Assembly (NCBI RefSeq): GCF_013085465.1
Contig: NZ_CP049838.1
Location: forward strand, 1,116,001 to 1,180,000
Origin: Streptomyces asoensis
GTDB lineage: Bacteria; Actinomycetota; Actinomycetes; Streptomycetales; Streptomycetaceae
Reading direction: 5' to 3'
DNA: 64,000 bases
Every line of letters starts with the position of its first letter. Within the stretch, counting starts at the first letter, position 1. The notes under the pieces were generated by a model. It was not told the origin of the DNA. It ran no database searches and saw only the letters and a program-made list of their open reading frames with translations. This document shows, one piece after another, positions 8,779 through 16,614 of this stretch. The translations under genes were made by a program, and so were the position numbers.

Positions 8779-10218
8779 TCACGCGTCGGCCTTGGACGAG
8801 GTGCGCGCGAGGTTGCGGCGGATGGCGTACCACCCGGCGACCAGCGCCCCGACGATCAGCGGCAGGCACAGCACTGTGGTGCGTCCGGCGCCGCCGTCGG
8901 CGTACATGAGGACCAGGACCGAGGCGAGGAAGAACAACGTCACGAGTTCGGTCCAGGGGGAGCCCGGCAGCCGGTAGTCGGGCCGGGTCAGCTCGCCCTT
9001 CTGGGTCTTCTGCCAGAAGAGCAGGTGACAGATCATGATCATGCCCCAGGTGGAGAGGATGCCGATCGCCGCGAAGTTCAGCACGATCTCGAAGGCGTCC
9101 GCCGGGACCACGAAGTTGAGGCCGACACCCAGCACACAGATACCGCTGGTGAGCAGGATGCCGCCGTACGGGACCTGGCTGCGGCTCATCACACCGGTGA
9201 ACTTCGGCGCGGAGCCGGACATCGCCATGGAGCGCAGGATGCGGCCGGTGGAGTACAGGCCGGAGTTGAGGGAGGACATGGCCGCGGTGAGGACGACGAG
9301 GTTCATCACGCCGCCCGCCGCGGGGATGCCGATGTTGGAGAGGACCGTCACGAAGGGGCTCTCGCCGGACGTGTACTTGTTCCACGGGAGCAGCATCGAT
9401 AGCAGGACCACCGAGCCGACGTAGAACACACCCACGCGCCACATGATCGAGTTGATCGCCTTCGGCATGATCTTCTCGGGGTTCTCGGTCTCACCGGCGG
9501 CGACGCCGACCAGCTCGACGGAGGCGTAGGCGAAGACGACGCCCTGGATGATCAGCAGCATGGGCAGCAGGCCGCTGGGGAACACGCCGCCGTTGTCGGT
9601 GATGAGGGACGGGCCGGGGGTGGCGCCGTCCACCGGGTGCTGGGTGACCAGCAGGAAGATGCCGATACACATGAAGATCACCAGCGCGCTTACCTTGACG
9701 ATGGCGAACCAGAACTCCAGTTCGCCGAAGATCTTCACCGAGATCAGGTTCACGGTGAGGACCACGGCCAGGGCGATGAGCGCGATCACCCACTGGGGTA
9801 TGTCGGAGAACATGCCCCAGTAGTGGGTGTAGGTGGCCACCGCGGTGATGTCGGCGATGCCGGTGGTGGCCCAGTTCAGGAAGTACATCCAGCCGGCCGT
9901 GTACGCGCCCTTCTCGCCCATGAACTCGCGGGCGTAGGACACGAAGGCGCCGGAGGAGGGCCGGTACAGGACGAGTTCACCGAGGGCGCGCACCACGAGG
10001 AAGGCGAAGATTCCGCAGACCGCGTAGGCGATGAAGAGGGAGGGGCCGGCATCGGCGAGCCGCCCGCCGGCGCCGAGGAAGAGCCCGGTGCCGATGGCGC
10101 CGCCGATGGCGATCATGTTGACGTGGCGGGACTTCAGCGACTTGCTGTAGCCCTCGTCGCCGGCGTCGACGTGACGGGTCGAGGGGCGCGTCTCGTCTTT
10201 GAGGTGCTGGTCGCTCAC
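8779..10218 (-). CDS. Amino-acid permease, AnsP/GabP-type APC transporter (probable L-asparagine permease)
   Basis: 479 residues with 12 predicted membrane helices. [29 protein letters not shown] is the classic amino-acid permease N-terminus of the APC superfamily; [38 protein letters not shown] and [11 protein letters not shown] follow in order. It imports a polar amino acid by proton symport. Asparagine is inferred from the downstream asparaginase and upstream regulator. GTG at 10218 overlaps the regulator stop (GTGA), so translation is coupled. Confidence 0.9.
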   Translation of the reverse strand: MSDQHLKDETRPSTRHVDAGDEGYSKSLKSRHVNMIAIGGAIGTGLFLGAGGRLADAGPSLFIAYAVCGIFAFLVVRALGELVLYRPSSGAFVSYAREFMGEKGAYTAGWMYFLNWATTGIADITAVATYTHYWGMFSDIPQWVIALIALAVVLTVNLISVKIFGELEFWFAIVKVSALVIFMCIGIFLLVTQHPVDGATPGPSLITDNGGVFPSGLLPMLLIIQGVVFAYASVELVGVAAGETENPEKIMPKAINSIMWRVGVFYVGSVVLLSMLLPWNKYTSGESPFVTVLSNIGIPAAGGVMNLVVLTAAMSSLNSGLYSTGRILRSMAMSGSAPKFTGVMSRSQVPYGGILLTSGICVLGVGLNFVVPADAFEIVLNFAAIGILSTWGMIMICHLLFWQKTQKGELTRPDYRLPGSPWTELVTLFFLASVLVLMYADGGAGRTTVLCLPLIVGALVAGWYAIRRNLARTSSKADA

Positions 10219-10946
10219 GCCGCGGGTCCGCCTTCCAGGGGAGTGTCCGTGCGCGGGGCGCGCACGATGTCGGTGAGGGTCGTCTCGACGCGGTCGAGGT
10301 GGTGGCTCATGGCCTCCACCGCGTCGGGCTCGGAACCGTCGATCAGCGCCTCGACGATCGCCCGGTGCTCGCGGTTGGACTGCTCGCGCCGTCCGCCCAG
10401 CTCGTTGAGGAAGGCCGACTGACGCGCCAGTGCGTCCCGGATCTCCTCGATGACCCGGCGGAACACCGGGTTCTGGGCGGCCTCGGCGACGGCCAGGTGG
10501 AAGAGGGTGTCCATCGCGACCCACGCGGTGGTGTCCGTCTCCCGCTCCATGCGGTCGAGCAGATGCGCCAGGTGGTCCAGGTTCTCCGGGGTGCGGCGCA
10601 GCGCCGCGTACCCGGCGACCGGGACCTCGACGTGCCGGCGCACCTCGAGCAGGTCGCTGGCCGCGTAGTCGCCGAAGGTGGGGTCCTCCACGGTGTTCGC
10701 GATCACAAAGGTGCCTTTGCCCGTCTTGGCGACGGTCAGGCCCATCGTCTGGAGGGCGCGCAGGGCTTCCCGCAGGACGGGCCGGGACACCTCGAGGGTG
10801 CGGCAGAGCTCCGCCTCGGAGGGGAGCTTGTCGCCGATGGCGTACCGGCCGCGCTCGATGGCGCCGCGGAGGTGGGTGAGTACCGCTTCCATCGCGCTGA
10901 CGCGACGCGGCCCCGCACCACCTGTCTGGCTGTCTGACAGGTTCAC
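10215..10946 (-). CDS. FadR/GntR-family transcriptional regulator of the Asn/Asp island
   Basis: 243 residues. N-terminal winged helix (about 20-90) with [33 protein letters not shown], then an all-helical FCD ligand domain with [20 protein letters not shown] (metal-ligand Asp/His pattern) and [11 protein letters not shown]. First gene of a coupled unit regulator-permease-asparaginase; likely senses an amino or dicarboxylic acid and controls the island. GTG at 10946 has CGGAG about 10 nt upstream. A 7-bp inverted repeat overlaps the first codons, suggesting autoregulation. Confidence 0.9.
   Translation of the reverse strand: MNLSDSQTGGAGPRRVSAMEAVLTHLRGAIERGRYAIGDKLPSEAELCRTLEVSRPVLREALRALQTMGLTVAKTGKGTFVIANTVEDPTFGDYAASDLLEVRRHVEVPVAGYAALRRTPENLDHLAHLLDRMERETDTTAWVAMDTLFHLAVAEAAQNPVFRRVIEEIRDALARQSAFLNELGGRREQSNREHRAIVEALIDGSEPDAVEAMSHHLDRVETTLTDIVRAPRTDTPLEGGPAA
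10920..10942. promoter_or_regulatory. Inverted repeat at the start of the FadR-type gene (possible operator)
   Basis: ACCTGTC (10920-10926) and GACAGGT (10936-10942) form perfect 7-bp arms with a 9-bp spacer, over the first codons of the regulator gene. Position fits autoregulation; binding is not shown. Confidence 0.4.
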
Positions 10947-11005
10947 GGAAGTGATACTCCGGGTGACCTGCCACCGCTGTCAAGACGCGCCTTGAAACAG
11001 AAAAT

Positions 11006-11047
11006 TCAGGGGGCGGGGAGCCTGAAAGGCATCTTCCCGCCCCCTGA
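11006..11047 (-). terminator. Intrinsic terminator downstream of uppP
   Basis: Arms TCAGGGGGCGGGGA (11006-11019) and TCCCGCCCCCTGA (11035-11047) pair with a single bulge. Read on the minus strand the hairpin is followed by AATTTTC, a rare U-run for this genome. It separates uppP from the FadR-type unit. Confidence 0.85.
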
Positions 11048-11062
11048 GGGGATTCCCTGAGC

Positions 11063-11102
11063 GGCTGCCGACCGGCTGCCGACCGGCTGCCGACCGGCTG
11101 CC
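11063..11102. repeat. Tandem 11-bp repeat between uppP and its terminator
   Basis: GGCTGCCGACC is repeated three times and a fourth partial copy follows, within the 3' untranslated stretch of uppP. No coding role seen. Confidence 0.8.
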
Positions 11103-11110
11103 GGGGCCGG

Positions 11111-11947
11111 TCAGCTGTCGAGGACCCCGGTCGCCAGCAGGCCGAACAGCGCCACGCCGACGACTAGCCGGTAGACGACGAACGCGTTGAAGGAGTGCTT
11201 GGCGACGAACTTCAGCAGCCAGGCGATGGAGGCGTAGGCGACCACGAAGGAGACCGCCGTGCCGACGGCCAGGGGCGCCGCGCCGGCCCCCGTACCCAGG
11301 GCGTCCTTCAGCTCGTAGATGCCGGCGCCGGTCAGGGCGGGGATGCCGAGGAAGAACGACAGGCGGGTGGCGGCCACCCGGTCCAGGTCGAGCATGAGCG
11401 CGGTGGACATGGTGGCGCCGGAGCGGGAGAAGCCGGGGAAGAGCAGCGCGAGGATCTGGGAGCTGCCGACCAGCATCGCGTCCTTGAACGAGGTGTCGTC
11501 CTCGCCGCGCTTGTGGCGGCCCATCTGGTCGGCCGCCCACATCACGCCGCTGCCGACGATCAGCGAGCCCGCGACCACCCACAGGGAGGCGAGCGGCCCC
11601 TCGATGAGCGGCTTGGCGGCGAGGCCCACGACGACGATCGGGATCGTCGCGTAGATCACCCACCAGGCGAACTTGTAGTCGTGGTGGTGACGCTCCTCAC
11701 GGCTGCGCAGCCCGCGGAACCAGGCCGAGACGATCCGCACGATGTCCTTGCGGAAGTACACGAGCACGGCGGCGATCGCCCCGACCTGGATGACGGCCGA
11801 GAACCCGACGACGGCGTCGTCGTCGACCTTGATGCCCATCAGGCCCTCGGTGATCTTCAGATGGCCGGTGGAGGAGACGGGGAGGAACTCGGTCACTCCC
11901 TCGACGGCTCCGAGGACGACGGCTTGGCCGACGGAGATGGCGCTCAT
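11111..11947 (-). CDS. uppP: Undecaprenyl-diphosphatase UppP (BacA family)
   Basis: 278 residues, polytopic membrane enzyme that dephosphorylates undecaprenyl pyrophosphate to recycle the peptidoglycan lipid carrier and gives bacitracin tolerance. Both catalytic signatures are present: [15 protein letters not shown] near the N-terminus and PGFSRSGAT in the middle, with at least seven hydrophobic segments. Start ATG at 11947 ([17 protein letters not shown]) is the family's normal start. Single-gene unit with its own terminator. Confidence 0.97.
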   Translation of the reverse strand: MSAISVGQAVVLGAVEGVTEFLPVSSTGHLKITEGLMGIKVDDDAVVGFSAVIQVGAIAAVLVYFRKDIVRIVSAWFRGLRSREERHHHDYKFAWWVIYATIPIVVVGLAAKPLIEGPLASLWVVAGSLIVGSGVMWAADQMGRHKRGEDDTSFKDAMLVGSSQILALLFPGFSRSGATMSTALMLDLDRVAATRLSFFLGIPALTGAGIYELKDALGTGAGAAPLAVGTAVSFVVAYASIAWLLKFVAKHSFNAFVVYRLVVGVALFGLLATGVLDS

Positions 11948-12041
11948 GGAATCCAGTTCTGAGGAGACGAATCGGTCGACAGCGTTGTAGACGCTCCGGT
12001 GTCGTACACAGTCCTACCAGGCGCGGAGCCGGCCGGACCGC

Positions 12042-12407
12042 CTACGACCACGCCCACTGGCCTATCGCGGCACCGGCGAACGCGGCCCCGAGACCCACCA
12101 CCACGCTCGCGACGGCGTTGACGGCGGCGTAGACGCCCGCGCCGGTCTCGGTCAGCCGCAGTGTCTCGTACGAGAACGTGGAGTACGTCGTCAACGCCCC
12201 GCAGAAACCCGTTCCCAGGAACAACCGCAGGTCGGGACCGACGGCGGTGGCGCCGGTCAGGACACCGAGGATCAGGCAGCCGCTGATGTTGACGACGAAG
12301 GTGCCCCAGGGGAAGAGCGAGTCGCGCCGGGCCTGCACCGCGCGGTCGGTCAGGTAGCGGAGCGGGGCGCCGATCATGCCGCCGGCGACGACCACCAGCC
12401 AGTTCAC
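12042..12407 (-). CDS. crcB: Fluoride channel subunit CrcB/FluC (paralogue 1)
   Basis: 121 residues, four membrane helices. [28 protein letters not shown] and [17 protein letters not shown] are CrcB/FluC signatures; the Phe and TYSTFS residues line the fluoride pore and the central Na+ site. Dual-topology dimer known for the family; paired genes often form heterodimers. Last gene of a three-gene operon; GTG at 12407 overlaps the DUF190 stop (GTGA). Confidence 0.95.
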   Translation of the reverse strand: MNWLVVVAGGMIGAPLRYLTDRAVQARRDSLFPWGTFVVNISGCLILGVLTGATAVGPDLRLFLGTGFCGALTTYSTFSYETLRLTETGAGVYAAVNAVASVVVGLGAAFAGAAIGQWAWS

Positions 12408-12808
12408 AACGACTTCTTACCCTTCATGTCCGGATCGCCCTGGTTCTCAGCCCGGTTCCCGCTCCGGCTCCCGCCTCGGCCGACGTACCGGATGACCTCG
12501 CAGGGATCGAGGGTCACCATGCCCTCCGTGACCAGCTCGTCGAGCTCGGGCAGGAAGGCCCGCACCCGCTCCTCGGTGTCCACGACGACGATCGCGACCG
12601 GCAGGTCCTCACTGAGCGAGAGCAGCCGGGAGGTGTGGATCAGCGAGGAGGCGCCGAAGCCCTCGATGCCGCGGAAGACGCTGGCGCCGGCGAGACCGGC
12701 CGCGTGTGCGCGGTGCACGATCTCCGTGTAGAGGGGCTTGCGGTGCCAGGTGTCGTTCTCGCCGACGAAGACGGTCAGCCGCAGGGCACTGCCGGTCAGT
12801 CTCGTCAT
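12404..12808 (-). CDS. DUF190-domain protein of the fluoride-export operon
   Basis: 134 residues, cytoplasmic, PII-like alpha/beta fold predicted for DUF190 ([48 protein letters not shown], then [24 protein letters not shown]). It sits between the two crcB genes with ATGA and GTGA overlaps on either side, so stoichiometric expression is likely. The family often co-occurs with crcB and may regulate the channel; role not established. ATG at 12808 has a good GGAGG site. Confidence 0.88.
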   Translation of the reverse strand: MTRLTGSALRLTVFVGENDTWHRKPLYTEIVHRAHAAGLAGASVFRGIEGFGASSLIHTSRLLSLSEDLPVAIVVVDTEERVRAFLPELDELVTEGMVTLDPCEVIRYVGRGGSRSGNRAENQGDPDMKGKKSL

Positions 12809-13260
12809 CGCTGCCTCCACAGGAGAACGCGGCGGGTGGCCGTGGCCGCCAGCCAGACCGCGAGGAGCGCCGCGCACAGGGTCGCGGCCAGGTAGGCCAG
12901 GGCCGTGCCGGGACGGTCCTCCTCGAACAGCTTCCGGATGTCGACGGCGTACGTCGAGAAGGTGGTGAACCCGCCCAGCACACCGGTGCCGAAGAACGGC
13001 CGCACGAGCCGGTGGGTGGTGACCGCCTCGGTGATCACCACCAGGAAGACCCCGATCACCGCGCAGCCGACGACGTTCACCCAGAAGGTCGTCCAGGGGA
13101 ACCCGCCGGTCGGCGTGGGCCACCACAGGGAGGCCGCGTAGCGGGCGGCGGCACCGATCCCGCCGCCGACGGCCACGACGGCGACCACCGGGAGCCGACC
13201 CGTCCCGGTGGCCCTCCGTGCCGCGCCGGTGCGGAGGCTCTCGGCCTCCGGAGCTGTCAT
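12805..13260 (-). CDS. crcB: Fluoride channel subunit CrcB/FluC (paralogue 2)
   Basis: 151 residues; four membrane helices after a ~25-residue polar N-terminal extension. [35 protein letters not shown] and [17 protein letters not shown] are the family marks. First gene of the crcB-DUF190-crcB operon. AGGAG lies 9 nt before ATG 13260. It differs enough from paralogue 1 to be its heterodimer partner of opposite membrane orientation rather than a recent copy (inference). Confidence 0.95.
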   Translation of the reverse strand: MTAPEAESLRTGAARRATGTGRLPVVAVVAVGGGIGAAARYAASLWWPTPTGGFPWTTFWVNVVGCAVIGVFLVVITEAVTTHRLVRPFFGTGVLGGFTTFSTYAVDIRKLFEEDRPGTALAYLAATLCAALLAVWLAATATRRVLLWRQR

Positions 13261-13338
13261 GTCGTACGTCTCCTGCCCGGGCCGGGACCGTCCCGCCTCA
13301 TCGGAGTGATCACGACCGGGCACCAGCGTAACGCCGGC

Positions 13339-14307
13339 TCACTTGGTCACGGGCGCCTCGCAGACCGCGATGCCGCGCTCCCAGAGGCTGCCCAGAACCA
13401 GTCGGCCGCGGGTCTCGCAGACGCTGGTGACCATGCGGAACCCGGAGCGGCGGTGGGTGAGGTGGTGGACGATCCGGCCGTCGTCGTCGACCGCCAGCAC
13501 CCCTGCCGTGCCCGACGGGCGGTACGGCGCGTTCACGGCGAGGCGGGCGGCGCGGCGGCGTACGGCGGGGCCGGCGCGGTGCAGGAGGTCGAGCGGCGGG
13601 ACGCGCGGGCCGGCCAGTGCCACCCAGACCGGGCCGTCGGGCGCGCCGCGCCACAGGTTGTCCGGGAACCCCGGCAGCTGCTCGACGAGGGGCTCGGCCC
13701 GGCCCGCCCGGGGGCCGGTGAGCTGGTAGCGGGTGAGTCGACGGGCGCCGGTCTCGGCCACGATCAGGAAGGAGTCGTCGGCGCCGCGCGCGAGGCCGTT
13801 GGCGAACTGGAGCCCCTCCAGGACGACTTCGGCCTCACGGGCGCCGGGTTCGATGCGCAACAGGCGTCCGGTGCCGGTGTGTTCGACGAGGTCGCCCATC
13901 CAGTCCCGTAAGGGATGGACCTGGCTGGACACGGTGAAGTAGACGGTGCCGTCGGGCAGCGCGACGACGTTGCTACAGAAGCGCAGCCGCTCCCCCGCCA
14001 CCGACTCGGTCAGGACGCGGACGTTTCCGGTGCCGCCGTCCGGGTCGACGCGCAGCAGCGCGCCGTCGGCGCAGCACACCAACAGGTCGCCGTCCGGGAG
14101 GAGTTCGAGGCCGAGCGGCCGGCCGCCGATCTCGGCGATGTGCTCGACCCGGGCCGCGGGCGGGTCGTCCAGACCGTCGACACGCAGAATCCGCCCGTCC
14201 GACACCCCGGTCAGTACCCGCCCTCTGGGGTCGGCGACGACGTCTTCGGGGCCGTGCCCGGGGAGAGTGATGTACCTGAGGGGGACGAGAGGCGTCCGAC
14301 GGTCCAT
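13339..14307 (-). CDS. SMP-30/gluconolactonase or strictosidine-synthase-like beta-propeller protein
   Basis: 322 residues, six-bladed propeller-like. Markers: GPEDVVADPRGRVLTGVSDGRILRVD, GRPLGLELLPDGDLLVCCADGALLRVD, FCSNVVALPDGTVYFTVSS, FANGLARGADDSFLIVAETGARRLTRYQL, LPGFPDNLWRGAPDGPVWVAL. The Asn/Asp pattern fits the Ca-binding sugar-lactonase/strictosidine-synthase superfamily. No signal peptide. Start ATG 14307 follows AAGGAAGGG. It may hydrolyse a sugar lactone; substrate unknown. Confidence 0.8.
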   Translation of the reverse strand: MDRRTPLVPLRYITLPGHGPEDVVADPRGRVLTGVSDGRILRVDGLDDPPAARVEHIAEIGGRPLGLELLPDGDLLVCCADGALLRVDPDGGTGNVRVLTESVAGERLRFCSNVVALPDGTVYFTVSSQVHPLRDWMGDLVEHTGTGRLLRIEPGAREAEVVLEGLQFANGLARGADDSFLIVAETGARRLTRYQLTGPRAGRAEPLVEQLPGFPDNLWRGAPDGPVWVALAGPRVPPLDLLHRAGPAVRRRAARLAVNAPYRPSGTAGVLAVDDDGRIVHHLTHRRSGFRMVTSVCETRGRLVLGSLWERGIAVCEAPVTK

Positions 14308-14441
14308 ATGGGCCGCCCTTCCTTGAGGAGGCGGCCATCCTCGCAGGCGGGCATGGCGTCGACAGGTCGTGGCCGTGGTCTTTTGCCGGGCCTTTCCGGA
14401 GGGTGAACCCTCCGTCCCCTGGCGCCTCTTCCCGAAGTCCT

Positions 14442-14729
14442 CTACCACTCCTTCTCGAACATCCGCGCCACTTCGGCGATGCGCATCTCGTCGCGCCGGT
14501 AGTAGGTGCGGCGCCTGATCCGCTTGGCGCGCAGCAGACCGATGCCGGCGAGCAGGCTGAGGTGGGTGCCGGCCACCTGCCGGCGCACGCCCAGTTTCGC
14601 CGCGACGACGTCCGCCGTGACGCCGTCCTCGACGAGGTCGCCGTGCCGCTGTGGCGGGAAGTGCCGGGCCGGCTCCTTCAGCCACTCCAGGATTTCCAGT
14701 CGCCTCTCACTCACGGGAGTCCTCAGCAT
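14442..14729 (-). CDS. Small ArsR-like winged-helix DNA-binding protein
   Basis: 95 residues, little more than one winged helix: RRLEILEWLKEPARHFPPQ, then DGVTADVVAAKLGVRRQVAGTHLSLLAGIGLLRAKRIRRRTYYRRDEMRIAEVARMFEKEW. The pattern (helix-turn-helix, then a YYRRDE wing) matches small ArsR-type repressors. No metal-binding Cys cluster. Upstream of the SMP-30 gene on the same strand (134-bp gap), which it could control. Confidence 0.8.
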   Translation of the reverse strand: MLRTPVSERRLEILEWLKEPARHFPPQRHGDLVEDGVTADVVAAKLGVRRQVAGTHLSLLAGIGLLRAKRIRRRTYYRRDEMRIAEVARMFEKEW

Positions 14730-14836
14730 CCTCGTCCCCTCCGTCCCTGCGGCCGGCGCTCCCCCGGTACCGCGTCTCCCCACTGTTCCGCAGCCGGGGC
14801 CGCCGCGTCCCGCACTCCGCGAGCCTTGGCCTGGAT

Positions 14837-14865
14837 CGAACACCTTTGCCACACATGGGTGTTCG
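14837..14865. promoter_or_regulatory. Inverted repeat upstream of the ArsR-like gene
   Basis: CGAACACC (14837-14844) and GGTGTTCG (14858-14865) are perfect 8-bp arms with a 13-bp spacer, about 110 bp before the ArsR-like start. Spacing is too long for a LexA box. Operator or weak terminator; undecided. Confidence 0.35.
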
Positions 14866-14885
14866 GTCGAACTGCCGGGAGACGG

Positions 14886-14922
14886 GCGGGGGCCCGGCCG
14901 CGCGGTGCGGCCGGGCCCCCGC
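14886..14922 (-). terminator. Hairpin terminator after the GH53 gene
   Basis: A perfect 16-bp stem (left arm GCGGGGGCCCGGCCGC) with a 5-nt loop starts 20 bp beyond the galactanase stop. There is no U-tract, as usual in this genome. Confidence 0.75.
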
Positions 14923-14941
14923 TTCGGGAGAGAAGGGCGGA

Positions 14942-16510
14942 TCAGCGGTGGCTGAACCACGACATGGAGGACAGGGCCTTGTCGTCGTAGCCGAACAGGG
15001 CCTGGTTCTCCCAGCCGTTGCCGGAGGTGGCGTCGGTCGGGTCCCAGCCGTTGCCGGTGACGGCGGTCCAGGTGGACTCCCAGTAGAAGACGCCGAGTCC
15101 GCGGCCGTTCGGGACGGCCTCCACGATGCTCGCCACGTCGTTCATCCACCGGGTCTGGCCGGCGACGGAGGCCGGATAGCCGGACACCAGCTCGCTCGAG
15201 AGGTCGATGATGTTCTCGTGCGAGTCCTCGCTGTCCAGCCGGAAGGGGTACGCCGTCTCGGCGACGAAGACCGGCTTGGAGTACCGGGAGGCGGCGTCGT
15301 CGAGGGTGGTCTGGAAGTCGGCGAGGGTGCCGTGCCAGTACCCGTAGTACGACAGGCCGATGACGTCGAACTTCACCCCGTTGGAGACGGCGTTGTCGAA
15401 CCACCAGCGGGTGCCGGCCAGGTCACCGCCCTTGGCGAGGTGCAGCGCCACGGTCGTACCGGAGTTGACCGCCTTGACGGCGTCGTAGCCGGAGTTGAGC
15501 AGTCCGGCGAGCTGCGACCAGTTGTCGGTGGAGCCCGTGGACCACAGCATGCCGCCGTTGATCTCGTTGCCCACCTGCACCATGTCCGCTGTGGTGCCCT
15601 GTGCCTTCAGGGCGTTGAGGACGTCGTAGGTGTGGTTGTAGACGTCCGTCTTCAGCTGACTGTACGAGTGCCCGGCCCACGCGGCGGGCACGATCTGCGC
15701 CCCCGGGTCGGCCCAGATGTCCGAGTAGTGGAAGTCCACCAGGAGCTTCGTGCCCTGCGCCTTGATGCGCTTGGCCGCCGCCAGGACCCGCGCCTTGTTG
15801 TTGTAGCCGTCGGCGGGGTTCACCCAGACCTTCACGCGCGCGTAGTTCTGCCCGGCGTTCTTCAGGACGGTGAGCGCGTCCTGGGTGGTGCCGGAGCTGT
15901 TCTTGTAGACGCCGCCGAGGGCTTCGCTCTTGATGAGCGACGACACGTCCGAGCCCTTGATGGACAGGCCGGTGGAGCCCGACGCGAAGGTCAGGTCGTC
16001 GACGTTGATCCAGTTCCCGGCGTTGGCGTCGGAGTTGATGCTGATGGTGCACTGGTTGTTCGTCACCGCGATGGAGGTGACGATGCGGATCCAGCCGCTG
16101 GACGAGACCGGGATGGCGGTGCGCTGCTCGGCGCTGCCGCAGTTCTTCAACGCGATGTACGCGGAGTTCTGGCCGCCGCCGGAGCGCACCCAGGCGGTGA
16201 GCTTGTAGTTCCCGTTGGTGAGCCCGGACAGGTACTGGTACGTCTCGACCTTGTAGGCGGAGGCCGAGTAGTGCGAGAGGCGGTAACTGCCCGCGTGACC
16301 ACCGGACTCGGTGAAGGAGGCGGAGTTCTGCCCGGCCGCCGAGTACGTCGACCAGCCGGACGGTGTCGCGGTGCCGGCGCCGTCGGTCTCGAAGCCGGCG
16401 TTGGTGAGGGTGGTGGCCGCCTGCGCGGTCTGCGCGGGCAGGACCGTGAGGGCGAGCCCGGCGGCGAGCGGCAGCAGCAGGGTTCTGAGCGTGCGTCTGG
16501 GATGGAACAT
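14942..16510 (-). CDS. Secreted arabinogalactan endo-beta-1,4-galactanase (GH53) with N-terminal carbohydrate-binding domain
   Basis: 522 residues. Signal peptide about 1-32 (RRTLRTLLLPLAAGLALTVLPAQTAQA), a galactose-binding-like beta-sandwich (about 33-180, ending WINVDDLTFASG), then a GH53 (alpha/beta)8 barrel beginning LSIKGSDVSSLIKSEALGGVY. Catalytic acid/base in MVQVGNEINGG (about E315) and nucleophile in VFVAETAYPF (about E416); VDFHYSDIWADPGAQ is typical. It cuts beta-1,4-galactan outside the cell into oligomers for the importer and GH42 encoded next door. Confidence 0.93.
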   Translation of the reverse strand: MFHPRRTLRTLLLPLAAGLALTVLPAQTAQAATTLTNAGFETDGAGTATPSGWSTYSAAGQNSASFTESGGHAGSYRLSHYSASAYKVETYQYLSGLTNGNYKLTAWVRSGGGQNSAYIALKNCGSAEQRTAIPVSSSGWIRIVTSIAVTNNQCTISINSDANAGNWINVDDLTFASGSTGLSIKGSDVSSLIKSEALGGVYKNSSGTTQDALTVLKNAGQNYARVKVWVNPADGYNNKARVLAAAKRIKAQGTKLLVDFHYSDIWADPGAQIVPAAWAGHSYSQLKTDVYNHTYDVLNALKAQGTTADMVQVGNEINGGMLWSTGSTDNWSQLAGLLNSGYDAVKAVNSGTTVALHLAKGGDLAGTRWWFDNAVSNGVKFDVIGLSYYGYWHGTLADFQTTLDDAASRYSKPVFVAETAYPFRLDSEDSHENIIDLSSELVSGYPASVAGQTRWMNDVASIVEAVPNGRGLGVFYWESTWTAVTGNGWDPTDATSGNGWENQALFGYDDKALSSMSWFSHR

Positions 16511-16566
16511 CGTCGTCCGTCGTCCCTTCGACGTGATGGATGGGGATTCCCTCGTGCGGTGAGGGA

Positions 16567-16607
16567 CCCCCTTCGCCCGCGGCTCGCGGCTCCACGGGCG
16601 AAGGGGG
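16567..16607 (-). terminator. Hairpin between the GH42 and GH53 genes
   Basis: CCCCCTTCGCCCG (16567-16579) pairs perfectly with its complement at 16595-16607 across a 15-nt loop. It lies just past the GH42 stop, so GH53 may have its own promoter or receive attenuated read-through. Confidence 0.7.
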
Positions 16608-16614
16608 AGTCGGC

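Noticed and set aside
13261..13338. Fluoride riboswitch before the crcB operon
   Set aside because: A CCGATGAGGCGGG stretch recalls part of the motif, but the conserved CTGATG pseudoknot partner and the proper stem are not found.
14837..14865. LexA (SOS) box
   Set aside because: Arms start with CGAAC/GTTCG but the 13-bp spacer does not fit the 14-16-bp LexA site.
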